The notes under the pieces were generated by a model. It searched no databases, had not been told where the DNA came from, and worked only from the letters and a program-made list of their open reading frames with translations. A stretch of 64,000 nucleotides of DNA from assembly GCA_029204225.1 (NCBI GenBank), contig CM055097.1, positions 43,926,942-43,990,941 of the forward strand, given 5' to 3'. A program made the position numbers and the translations under genes. Source of the stretch: Diphasiastrum complanatum (Eukaryota; Streptophyta; Lycopodiopsida; Lycopodiales; Lycopodiaceae). Shown piece by piece: positions 45,832 to 56,310 of this stretch (position 1 is the first letter of the stretch; each line of letters opens with the position of its first letter).

Positions 45832-46759
45832 CCTTGTTGAAGGTGGAAGAGGAGAAGCTTAATGCCATAAGAGAGCCTTCTCCATCATTTGCAATATAGT
45901 CTTCTTTCTCATTGGTGATGTTGGCTTGATTGAGTTGATTCTTCTTCTTGAAGCAATTGGTGGCATAATGGCCTTTCTTGCCACAATAAAAGCACTTGAT
46001 CTTCTTCTTCTTGAGATTTGAAGTAGAAGCATGAGAGGTATCCTCCTCCTCCTCTTCATCTTGGTCTTTAGCTTTGTCATTAGAGAAGTGATGGTGTTGC
46101 TTCTTACTCCTCTCTTTGTGCTTGGCAAATAGAACTTTGCCATCATCATGATTGAGTGATAGCTTGTCCATCCTCAAGAGTTTGTTCTCTTGTCTTGATT
46201 CTTCAGAAATAAGCACACTTTGAAGGGCCTCCAAACTTGGTAGCTCCTCCTTAATGGCATAGGATTGGACAAGGTTGTCATATTCATCTCTCAAGCCATT
46301 GAGAATGACTTGGACTAGCTCACTTTGATTGATTGAGTCACCAATACATGCAAGCTCCCTATGAATATCCTTGACTCTCAAAACATAATTAGATGCACTC
46401 TCATCACTCTTTTGACTACTTTGGAATATTTGATGTCTAAGAGTGAGGAGCCTAGAGGTGTTCTTAGCCTCATAGATGGACTTGAGACAATCCCAAGCTT
46501 CCTTGGATGTAGAACAATCACCAATCTCCCTCAATATCTCATTAGAGACATTCATCTTAATGTAGTGGAGAGCCATCCTAGCTCTCTTCTTGTATTTTTG
46601 TACTTCTTGAAGGACTTGAGGCTCCTCCTCAATCCCAAGTACAATGTCCATCACATCTTGGAGTATCAAGATGGACTCCATCCTCAACTTCCATATTGAA
46701 TTATTGGAAGTAGACAATCTCTCACTTGGTTGCAACAAGTATGAACTCATTGAAGTCAT
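45749..46759 (-). CDS. Copia Gag and protease start of the nested element
   Basis: A 336-codon frame from ATG 46759 with no internal stop. It shows the UBN2-type Gag landmarks of copia elements: IWKLRMESILILQDVMDIVL, SKEAWDCLKSIYEAKNTSRL, NYVLRVKDIHRELACIGDSI and QVILNGLRDEYDNLVQS. A Glu/Asp-rich and Lys-rich linker leads to the zinc knuckle CFYCGKKGHYATNC and the protease catalytic block SWYIDSGASSHM. It ends where the frame slips near 45770. An intact Gag could let the element be packaged by enzymes from other copies. Confidence 0.9.
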   Translation of the reverse strand: MTSMSSYLLQPSERLSTSNNSIWKLRMESILILQDVMDIVLGIEEEPQVLQEVQKYKKRARMALHYIKMNVSNEILREIGDCSTSKEAWDCLKSIYEAKNTSRLLTLRHQIFQSSQKSDESASNYVLRVKDIHRELACIGDSINQSELVQVILNGLRDEYDNLVQSYAIKEELPSLEALQSVLISEESRQENKLLRMDKLSLNHDDGKVLFAKHKERSKKQHHHFSNDKAKDQDEEEEEDTSHASTSNLKKKKIKCFYCGKKGHYATNCFKKKNQLNQANITNEKEDYIANDGEGSLMALSFSSSTFNKDDSWYIDSGASSHMCGSKHFFFIYFAL

Positions 46760-47503
46760 GTAAAGTGAAGATAAATAAAAGTGATGAACAAAAAATGTTG
46801 CTTCTCTCTCACTATAGGATCCAATAATGGTGTGCTACCATCTCCTATGCAAGATCTTGCAACAGACTGTGAGATGATTCTGACTAGCTATCTCAATCTC
46901 TCCAAAACTAGATCTATTTCACATCAAATGATGGAGTATGGGCAAAGTTAGGATCAAACACTCTTGGCACGTGTGAAATACACTAAGAAACCAAATTTGA
47001 CTCAAATACAATGATATTGCATGAAACAAAATGGCTAAGATCTCAAAACAGTGCCTAGATCACATATAGATGAGATTGGTAAGCATTCAACTGTGATTTT
47101 GGATCAAACAAGCAATCTCTTGACCAAACCAAATGTGTCCACCCAGGTCTAGGTGCCCTAACTAACCCTCTTCAGAAGCTTATAACTTTTGATTGGCTCA
47201 ACCAAATGGAATGAAACTGATTGCATCAGAAACTAGACAAAAATAGCTTCAAAACAAGCTATCTAGCAAATTTTTGGATCAAACATGAAAGAGAACTCCC
47301 AAACTGGAATTGGATGTTCCTCACACGTGTCTGAGCACCTGATTCTGTACAGTACCAGGTCAGACCCAATCAATGTCCTTTTGATCTCTTTTGATCCAAA
47401 ATTGAACAAGATAGCTAGGAAAATGGGCCTTGACAATTTCTAGCTCAAGATTGATGAATAGTTTTCACTCAAATGGATCAAAATGCATGGTAACCTTAGG
47501 TAG

Positions 47504-47515
47504 GCTTTGATACCA
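47504..47515 (-). promoter_or_regulatory. Primer-binding site of the nested copia element
   Basis: TGGTATCAAAGC on the minus strand, directly adjoining the CA end of the right LTR; near-match to the initiator tRNA-Met PBS. Confidence 0.88.
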
Positions 47516-48334
47516 TGTTGAATTCACACGTGTGGATTGTCCACTACATGTACTTGTGATCTCCTAAGGTGTGTAGATGCACCAAGATCAAGACTAGATT
47601 GAGATTCAAGAACTATCTTTGATTCTATGGCAAAAACACACTACTACATGCATTTAATCACTTCCAACTCTCACTAACACATGTGGGAAGTGTTCCAAAA
47701 GTATTCTAAGTAAAAACAAACTTCTCTCCTTGGGTAGAGAGAGAAAAACCATCATGAGCTCTCGGGTAGAGAGCTAGAAATTCAATGACACTCAAAATTC
47801 ACTCAATCTCAAAATCAATTAGATCCAAAATGAGGAGTACAATGATACTAGTAGATTCATGAGCTACCACTATGCTTAACTATGATTGGATCACACTTTG
47901 CCACCTCTTAATCCTATTGGACCATTGATCCATGCACCTCTAAATTCTATTGGACTACATTCAAGCACACCTCAAATCCTATTGGACCACACATGGTTCC
48001 ACCTCTAAAACCTATTGAACCTCTTAAACTTCATCAAACAAAAGCATTACACTTGTCTACACTCTAATTGGAACAAGTTTGGCCTCCTACTCTATTTTGG
48101 CTCAATAGTGGCATTACAAGTGGAAATGGATAATTTGTCATCTATGCCAAATTTGACCCTATCAACATCCTACACCTAAATGCTTGACTATGAAATTCTA
48201 TGAGACCACTATATCAAACATTTTGTTTTACTTTACAATTTTCCACACGTGGGAACATCCTCCACACATGTGGGATTCACTTAGAAACTTCTATCATGAA
48301 AAATACCAAGCTAGATTTTTGCCAATTTCTCACA
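47516..48334 (-). repeat. 5' LTR of the nested copia element (right)
   Basis: 819 bp, partner of 43229-44055. On the minus strand it starts TGTGAGAAATTGG and ends GAATTCAACA. The target-site duplication CTTTA follows at 48335-48339. Confidence 0.95.
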
Positions 48335-49396
48335 CTTTACTTCTTTGGTCACTTATGATGGAGCCAAGAAAGTGATGCACATGGCCAATGGTGGTAAGTG
48401 TGTGATCGAAGGTATTGGTTCAGTTCCTATTTGTCTTTCTACTAATAGGAAAGATGGTGTTTTTTACATTCATTCACTTTCAAAGAATTTGCTAAGTGTT
48501 TGTCAAATGATAGAGAAAGGATACATGGTAAAGTTTGGTGGTGATGCTTGTTTCATTACAAAGGAAGAAAGCTTGGTTGCTTGGGGCAATAGACAAGGTA
48601 GACTTTTCAAGCTTGATGCTTTTGATATGGCTAACAAAAAGGATGGAATGGAAAAGGAGATTGGTCTCAACTTTCCAAAGTTCTCTTTTCGCATCAATAA
48701 GATTGGTAAATCTTATGCAAAGTCTAAAAAGCTTCCTTATGCTAGATCTAGGTCAAGATCTAATATGCTTCTTGGAGATGTTCATCTTTGTGCTAACTTG
48801 TCTCTAAACACATTTTGCGTTATGTGAAAGGCACTTCAGAGTATGGCTTGATTTACAAGAAGCATGATGGGTTACCTGAGTTGTGTGGCTATGTGGATGC
48901 GAATTGGGGAGGTGACCATGATGATTGTAGATTCGCCACAGGGTATGTATTCCAGTTTTGTGGTAGTTGCTTTTCCTGGTCTAGTAAGAAGCAAAGTACA
49001 ATTGCTCTTTCCACCACAGAAGCATAGTATAAGGCAATGTGTAGTGCAGCACAAGAAGCTATATGGTTGAGACAAATCTTGGAAGAAATTGGCATGAAGC
49101 AGAAAAACCCCACGACTTTACATAGCAACAGTCAGAGTGGCATTCAGCCAGTTTTCCATGCAAGAATTAAACACATTGAGATTTAGTATCACTTTATACG
49201 TGAGAGGATGCTGAGGCATGAAATTCATGTTGTTCATTGTAGCACAGAAGAACAACCAGCTGATATTTTCACTAAGCCACTTACTGGAGAAAAATTTGAT
49301 AAATTTAGATCAAAGCTTTCTATACTTAAAGTTTGTTGACTTTAAAGCTATGTATATGACTGTATAAAAAGTAGACTCTACTTTAAGGGAGAGAGT
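48335..49396 (+). pseudogene. Copia protease/pre-integrase, then RNase H and PPT (right part of the split element)
   Basis: After the nested insertion the reading resumes with TSLVTYDGAKKVMHMANGGK, HSLSKNLLSVCQMIEKGYMV and AWGNRQGRLFKLD, the copia protease and pre-integrase region. At about 48810 it jumps to copia RNase H: LRYVKGTSEYGLIYKKHDG, ELCGYVDANWGGDHDD, KKQSTIALSTTEA and EEQPADIFTKPL. Integrase and RT are absent. Stops include TAG at 49025. A purine tract CTTTAAGGGAGAGAG (49381-49395) is the polypurine tract leading to the LTR fragment. The RNase H and LTR may come from a different copy than the protease, since the LTR is of the same family as the element to the right. Confidence 0.87.
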
Positions 49397-49528
49397 TGGA
49401 ATTAAAGTAGAATCACTGTGTTATTGTACTGTGGGTCCTATCAGTGGATAAGGATCAGTTGGCCTCGCCACAAGGCAAGTCGACGGGACACGCGTCCCGC
49501 CAATGGCAACCTGGGTCATGCATGGGTT
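49397..49528 (+). repeat. Copia 3' LTR fragment, inverted partner of 52975-53110
   Basis: TGGAATTAAAGTAGAATCAC through CATGCATGGGTT matches the complement of the LTR at 52837-53110 over its first 132 bp, at about 90%. It is truncated at 49528, where integrase sequence of the opposite strand begins. Confidence 0.85.
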
Positions 49529-49529
49529 A

Positions 49530-51527
49530 GGAATGTGTACAAAGGCCTTACATCCAAATATTCGCAAGTGGTTCACCTTTGGCTTCTTCTTCGTGAATGC
49601 TTCCTCAGGTGTTATCTTTGGTATGGCAATGGTAGGACTTCTATTTTGAAGATAGACTGTCGTGCTACATGCTTCTGACCAAAAATCTTTTGGTAGTTTC
49701 ATCTCAGCTAGCATAGATCTGGCACTTTCCACAATCGTACGATTCTTGCACTCAGCTACACCATTGAGAGCAGGAGTATGAGCTTGCGTAAATTGTCTTT
49801 TAATCCCACATTGATCACAAAGATCATTGAAGTCATTAGACTTGTACTCACCTCCACTATCTGATCTTAGGACTTTGGTCTTCCTACCTGTCTGATTTTC
49901 GACCAATGCTTTGAAGCTCTTGAAGTTATCAAATGCATCTGATTTCTTTTTCAAGAAGTAAATCCATGTCTTAGGTGACATATCATCAATAAAGTTCATG
50001 AAATAGAAGGCTTTACCTAAGGACATGGTCCTCATAGGCCCGCATAAATCTATGTGAATTAGATCCAGGATGTTCTTTGCTCTTGCAACACCCCCTTTAT
50101 TGAACTTCTCTCGATGCTGCTTCCCATATACACAAGATTCGCACATCGATATCAAGTGATCTTCTATGGTAGGCAATCTTGTTACCATCTCCAATCTTCT
50201 CATCAAACTGAGGCTTCCCAAGTTCAAGTGACCAAGCCTCTTATGCCACAACTCAGTTTGTGATGGAATGGACGATACAAGTCCATGTTGCCCCTTAATT
50301 GTAGCATTCAACCTGTACAATTTTGTATTGGACTCTCTTACTCCATCCGCAATAACTTTGAACTTTTGGTTCACATTCTTCACAAAGCAACGATCATGGG
50401 CGAATTCTACTTTCAACTTTTGATCAGTAATGACTCCAACAGAAAGTAGATTTTTTTTCAAACCTGGTACGTAAAGTACCTCCCTGATCATCCTACTTTT
50501 GCCATCAGGTAGTTGGATTGAAACGGTGCCTATCCCCTTGATCTTGCACACCTCACCATTTGCTTGTGAAACAGATGTTCCATTATCCAACACCTTCAAA
50601 CTACTGAACCAATTCTTGTTACCTGTCATGTGTCTTGTGGCTCCCGAGTCAATATACCATGCTTGACCATCTTGATTAGATGACAATGCATATTTGAAGA
50701 TGCTAGAGTCTTCAATCTCACCCTCATCGACAAGGTTACCTGCTTGTTTTGGTTTTTCCTTGCCTTGTTCTGCCAGGAATTTGCGACATTCACTCTTCCA
50801 ATGGCCCTTTTTACCACAATGGATGCACTTGCCTTTCTTCTTAGTTTTACTGGAAGATCCCTCGTCTTCCTGAGACTTGGCAAATTGTTGCTTAGACTTC
50901 TTCTTGCCCTTGCCCTTGCCTTGTTTTTGGCATGTCGCAAGTGCCTGATCGTCAGTATTTTGACGTCTAGCTTTCACCATTTCTCGTCGTTGCTCTTCCT
51001 GCATCAAGATTCCTGTGAGCTCGTCAAAGGTTGGCAATCTTTCTCTTGATGCTATTCCGCTCACAAACATCTGATAGGGTTCTGCAATGCCGCACAATGC
51101 ATTGTGCACCAGTTCCACATCACGTATGCGCTCACCAATAGAATGCAGTTCATCTCTCATTGTCTTGATTCTGGTCATGTACATCTAAATGTGACTTTGA
51201 CTTCAAAAAAATGATTCTTGACGGATTTGACGTCTCGAACTGCTCCTTTAGCACATCCCATGCCTGTCTATGTGTCACAACATCACAAATGTGGGTAATT
51301 ATGTGATCCTTCACTGACAAGTTAATGAAGGTCAAAGCTTTCCTCATCTTTTTGTCGAACACTTTGATATCTGCTTCATTTGACGGTCTTCTCTCATCAC
51401 CTGTGACAACTTCCCACATGTCTTTCTCCATCAGTATGTTTTTCATTTTGAGTCTCCACACTACATACTTAGAAATCCCGTCCAATTTGCTACTTTCACT
51501 CAAAATGGACTCTCCCATGTTTGTCAT
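49530..51527 (-). pseudogene. Copia Gag-protease-integrase remnant, minus strand
   Basis: From ATG 51527: Gag with DGISKYVVWRLKMKNILMEK and THRQAWDVLKEQFETSNPSR. A frameshift at about 51185, in an A-run, leads to a 580-codon frame: Gag end, CCHC box CIHCGKKGHWKSEC, protease AWYIDSGATRHMTGN, EVLYVPGLKKNLLSVGVITD, pre-integrase ELWHKRLGHLNLGSL and integrase zinc finger C..C (CESCVYGKQHR). The core follows with DLCGPM, LRSDSGGEY and NGVAECKNRTIVESARSML; the catalytic residues appear present apart from local changes. It ends at about 49530 within KPKVNHLRIFGCKAFVHIP, where an inverted LTR fragment is joined. RT and RNase H are missing from this arm. Confidence 0.92.
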
Positions 51528-52825
51528 CGCAAAACTGCTTGAAACTTCTGTCGTAGGCTAAAAACAGTATGTCGAGGCCAACAGTGATGTCAGAAGTTGA
51601 AAATAATGACCTGCACTTTTTTCCTTACCAGGCCACTCACCGCTTTTCCACCAATTTGAAAGCCAAATCGGCGTCGCCTTCTGAAATGCACTCAGTCGTC
51701 AACTCCCAACAACGTGCCCAATGGAATGGTGAGATCACTTCTGGCGTACTCCGAACACTTTCTCCACTGCAATCACTTTGTTTTGTTGTACCGTACTTGT
51801 AGGTACAGTCCGAGTGCCCTTCGTTTGGAGGTTATAGCCTTTTGTTTGGGTCAAAACGGGCAAAGGACCCAAAAATAGGGACTTTTCTAGTTTTTGAACT
51901 GTTTCTTCACCTTGAAGAAACTTCACTCTTCACTTGTGAAGGGACCCAGCTCCAATTTCAGTATGAAAATTTTTAATGAAGTTGAAGACTAAAATGCACT
52001 TCACTTCTTCAGGGCCCTTTTCAACAACCCTTCAAACTCCATCCAATGGCTGAATCTGATTCAACTGTGGATATCCCTTCTGGGTAGCACAATATGAGCC
52101 GTCGATCTTGGAACTCCTCTATCCAACGGATTTGAACTGTGCACCAATGGAGAGTCTTGTAGATATTGTCCACTTCAAAACGCTACGCTCTCACCCTGGT
52201 TCTACGCGCGAACTGTTTGCAACCTCTCTGTCTGCGGCCGCGCCTCCCACACTGATTTTTGTTTGATCTAACTCGCCTGTGGATCAATTTGAGCACGATC
52301 TGAGGCCTGAAGCATGGTCGCCCTACTGATTCCAAGACTGTAGAGTGTTCACTCAAGAAATTCCGTGGAGAAATGATGATTTTAGCTCAACTTGACAAAG
52401 TGGCTTTTTTCACCTTTTACCGCAAATCTGCTACTTTCTGGAGACAAATCTTTGACATAAACCTTATAATCTCTCTATGGCTGGTTGACAATGTGATTAG
52501 CTTCGTCCCTGTCCTTACGGCATTCAAAACGGTGCACAAACAGCGAAGAAATCACCAGTTATGTATAAAAACCTTAACCCCAAACCCGGTTTCAATTTTC
52601 AGCTGGCTTTGAAATTGTCAATTTTTCACCAAATTTTTTCCTGTCTGATGCTATGCACAGGCTAATAATCCCTCTACTGAGCTTAGCAACATCTATAAAC
52701 TAGAAACCGTGCACCAGTGCTTCTCTTTCCATCTTCAACCCGCCGTAAATCCTGAACTCTCAAAAGACATTTCTCCCGAAGCTCTCTTCAACGGCGATGT
52801 TGTACTGTATACACTCCCTGTACAT
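51528..52825 (-). other. Leader region of the minus-strand copia element
   Basis: About 1.3 kb between the PBS and the gag start without a coding frame I can support; unusually long for a copia leader. Contains no repeat seen elsewhere in the window. Confidence 0.45.
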
Positions 52826-52836
52826 CTCTAATACCA
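52826..52836 (-). promoter_or_regulatory. PBS-like site
   Basis: TGGTATTAGAG on the minus strand, one mismatch from the initiator tRNA-Met PBS, next to the LTR. Confidence 0.6.
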
Positions 52837-53110
52837 ACTTAGGATTTGCTTTGCACAGGAACACAGATCATGCTACACAGTAACACAGGCAGAAAACACT
52901 CTACACAGCAAGCTCACATAGCAATTGTATTTTTCAAAATGAGATTACACTGTACATATAGTTGTTCACTCAGTCAACCCATGCATGGCCCAGGTTGACG
53001 TTGGCAGGACGCGTGTCCCGTCGACTTGCCTTGTGACGAGGCCAACTGATCCTTATCCACTGATAGGACCCACAGTACAGTAACTCAGTGATTCTACTTT
53101 AATTCTAACA
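52837..53110 (-). repeat. 5' LTR of the minus-strand copia element
   Basis: On the minus strand it starts TGTTAGAATTAAAGTAG and runs about 272 bp to the PBS-like site. Its outer part is repeated in inverted orientation at 49397-49528. The inner end lacks a clear CA. Confidence 0.75.
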
Positions 53111-53118
53111 ATCAGGAT

Positions 53119-55480
53119 ATGAGACAGTGGATTAAACATCTGCAAGAAGAAGAGAAGCTTGAAGTTGTTAAAGCAACACCCGAAGTTCATTCTTCACCAT
53201 TGCAGCCACCAAGAAATTCGAGTACAGATATGAATGATCAGTTGCATCATCATGAAGAACCTTTCAAGATGACTGAACCAGAAGCGCCACAAACAGAACT
53301 GCTCATAAATATTTTGTCTAGCAAGATCAATATTTCATTGGGAGAGTTCCTGAAGTTGGTGCCAAAAGCAAAAGAAGTCTTAGCGCAAAAGTTAGCTCAA
53401 GCAGAACCAGAAGTCCATCAAGAGCCACTTTTTTGTGTTGTATTTGAAGAATCTAATGAAGTACTCCATGTCGGAGCCGCTTGGGAAAGTGAACAAAAAA
53501 ATATCACTCTACCAACGAAAAAACAAGCCAAGCAACATTATAATACGGTCCTGAAATGGGAAAATCCTCCTCAAAAGATTGATTCAAAAAATATGCAACT
53601 CTTATTGGATAAAGACAAAGGGAAAGTCAAGGATGATTCTACAAGTCATAATTCTAGCAAGACATCATTGTCTCGAAAGTCATCACCTCCACGATCAATT
53701 CCTGCTAAGGAGGCTAAGCGAAGATCCAAGACAAGTCCATTCGACAAAGAACAAGCAGATGTCGTCCAGCATAATATGTCCGAACATTTTGAACGTTATA
53801 CGCTGGATGATGTGGTTATCATGTTACCTAAAGCACATCATGAATCCAAAGAATAGGTGCCCGAATCGAAAGATGTTTATGATGGCCCAGCTAGGACACA
53901 GCCAACGAATCTTGCTGAACCAGGAGAACCAAAAAAGATTGTCCAAGTTGGATCACAACTTAATCCTGAACAGTATCAAGCACTCCGAATGTTACTTATT
54001 AAGTATCAAGATTGCTTTGCATGGACTTATCAAGATTTGAAGGATATTCTAACGTCAGCTATTGAACATACCATATCTTTAGTACTCGATGGTTACAAAG
54101 TTCTATTGTTGTAATCCTAATGTTGCGGATCTGATAAAGAAAGAGCTTCGGAGACTGCTTGATGCCGATTTCATTTATGAGATCGAGCATACCGAATGGG
54201 TTTCACTGATTGTCATTGTTCCTAACAAGAATGGAAAATTGAGAATTTGTGTGAATCTCAAGGCCTTGAACAAAGTGAGACGAAAGGATCACTTTCCGGT
54301 ACCTTTTACTGAAAGCATTTTGGATTGCCTTGCTGGAGCGGAAGCTTATAGTTTCCTGGATGTATTTAGTGGTTACAACCTAAGATTGCACCTATAGATC
54401 ACCACAAAACAGCTTTTACAACAAAATGGGACACCTATGCTTACAAAGTAGTGTCGTTTGGACTCTGTAATGCACCAAGTTCATTCCAAAGAGTAATGCA
54501 ATTTGCTTTTAAAGATTATCTACAGAAATTTCTTGAAATTTACTTGGATGACCTGGGAGTCCATAGTACAGATACAAACCACTTGGATCAATTGGAGATT
54601 TTATTTGAGAGATGTCACAAATATCAAATTTTTCTAAATCCAGAAAAATGCCAGATATGGATTTCCCACGGAGTTGTGCTTGGGCATGTGATATCGAGAC
54701 ATGGCATCACCAAGAATTATTCTAAAATCAAGGTTATTGTGGAATTGCCACTGCCAACAACAATTCATGGAGTTTATGTGTTTATGGGTCATGCGAACTA
54801 CTATCGAATTTTTATTATCTTTTTTGCAGATTTATCACGACCTATATACAAACTAACTATTTTTCTTATTTGGACAGTAGAGGCGTTAGAAGCCTTTGAA
54901 AAATTAAAAAAAGCATTAACTTCAGCACCAATACTACGTTCTCCAGATTGGACATTAGAGTTTCATGTTCATACGAATGCCTCGAAATATGCCATTGGAT
55001 CAGTTTTGACGCAGCCAAGTGACTATAAGAAGGACTATCCTATACTATTTGCAAGCAGACAGCTTACAGATCCGGAGAAAAACTAATCAACAACAGAACG
55101 TGAAGCGCCAGCCATGATTTTTTCTATTCGAAAATTTCGTCACTACCTCATGGAAACGCACTTTGCATTTTATACGGATCACCAAGCGTTGCACAAATTA
55201 TGTGACAGACGATTGATGGCATTTCATGTGTTAGCAGTCGAGAAAGCCCGCCACAAGGCATGACATGATCGTCGATTGCACAAAAAGGATCTGAAAGCAA
55301 GAGACCTTGCACTGATGTACAAAACCAAGCTGATCAAGAGAAAATTGAAGTTTACCGTGAAGGCCCGTATAAAGTAAAGGAAATCATGAACTATGGCGCA
55401 GTAATTCTTGAGCACTTGGACGGAAAACGATTTGATACTCCGGTGAATGACAGCCGATTACGCAAGTTTTGGCAGCCTGC
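53119..55480 (+). pseudogene. Gypsy pol: pre-RT, RT, RNase H, integrase tail (copy 2)
   Basis: The first 245 codons read a hydrophilic pre-RT region (SLGEFLKLVPKAKEVLAQKL); no clear protease D-S/T-G triad is visible. After TAG 53854-53856 the same frame continues with LNPEQYQALRMLLIKYQDCF. RT follows with ADLIKKELRRLLDADFIYEI, LRICVNLKALNKV, AYSFLDVFSGYN and catalytic LEIYLDDLGVHS (about 54535), then RNase H (APILRSPDWTLEFHVHTNAS), where the first catalytic Asp is Asn, and YTDHQALHKL (about 55170). The integrase zinc finger and core are deleted: the frame jumps to RRLMAFHVLAVEKARHKA, with a TGA at about 55261 where copy 1 has TGG. The RKDHF-P-PF and LDVFSGYN words fit the Athila/Tat branch. 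It is non-functional. Confidence 0.88.
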
Positions 55481-55848
55481 TCCGCCAGTTTAGCAAGTAT
55501 GATCTAAATGATTTTTTTTAATTTTATTTGTCTTTCAAATTTTTGTTTTCACTACTTGATTGTTAATTTTGTTTGGAAAAGACAGCAAAAAAAAAATGAG
55601 AAAAAGACTAATGAGCCAAAGTCAAAAAAGTCATCAACATGGGAAAAGGAAGGACAGTATTTTTGATGAAAAATGACTTATAAAATCAATGTTTCGGTCA
55701 TATGTGGCCTATATAGTATAAGAAACCTTTGCTGAGCTTCCAGACTATACATCCACTTTAGATATATCTATATTGAGTTGGGCAAAGGTTCTTTTCCAAA
55801 CAATACCTTTTTTGAGTTAGACGAATGATCAGCAATATGCCATTTTGG

Positions 55849-56001
55849 GAACCTTCACCGAGCACCTTACTCTCCTTAGGAACCTTCGTTGACATGCTAA
55901 ATGGTTTTAAAATGTCAGAAGTAGGTTGGCCATAGCTTCAGATCTTGAAAAACTGTATTTATGATGGTACTTGGACGAAGGACCCTCTTAGGCGAAGGTT
56001 C
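55849..56001 (+). promoter_or_regulatory. Cluster of ACCTTCGC / GCGAAGGT words in the spacer (copy 2)
   Basis: Counterpart of the copy 1 spacer. Exact GAANNTTC occurs at 55849, 55880 and 55994, and near-matches extend over 55727-56065. Several are oppositely oriented and could pair. Confidence 0.35.
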
Positions 56002-56310
56002 ATCCTTCGCCAACCCTGGAAAACGTTCGTCGGATAGGTTCAGAGCCTCAAAAACCTTCGTCGAGATTTTTTATAGCCTATTTTCACAAAAATGTACATG
56101 CCTGCAAAATTTTGTTCAGAACTGACTAGTCAAACTAGTATTCAGTGTAATGGATCCTCCAAATTCACCTATAAGTTGGCTGAATTTGATTCATTCCTCA
56201 CTTGTGCTAGCAAAGCTCTTGCCAATTTTTCCAGTGACCAAAGCCTTCCAAACTTTCTGAACTGTTTTTTGTTATACACTCGCACATATTACTTTTCGTT
56301 TCTGATCATC

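Larger units (their letters stand above)
43229..48334 (-). mobile_element. Nested non-autonomous copia element with perfect TSD
   Basis: The 5106-bp insertion has two LTRs (43229-44055 and 47516-48334) that are about 97-98% identical by eye, TG...CA ends, and an exact 5-bp target-site duplication CTTTA (43224-43228 and 48335-48339). On the minus strand the order is LTR, PBS (47515-47504), leader, gag/protease, pol remnant, polypurine tract AAGGAGGAG (44064-44056) and LTR. It split an older plus-strand copia protease gene. No RT or RNase H and no integrase core are recognisable, so it must have moved with enzymes supplied by a relative. It is among the youngest insertions in the window. Confidence 0.95.
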
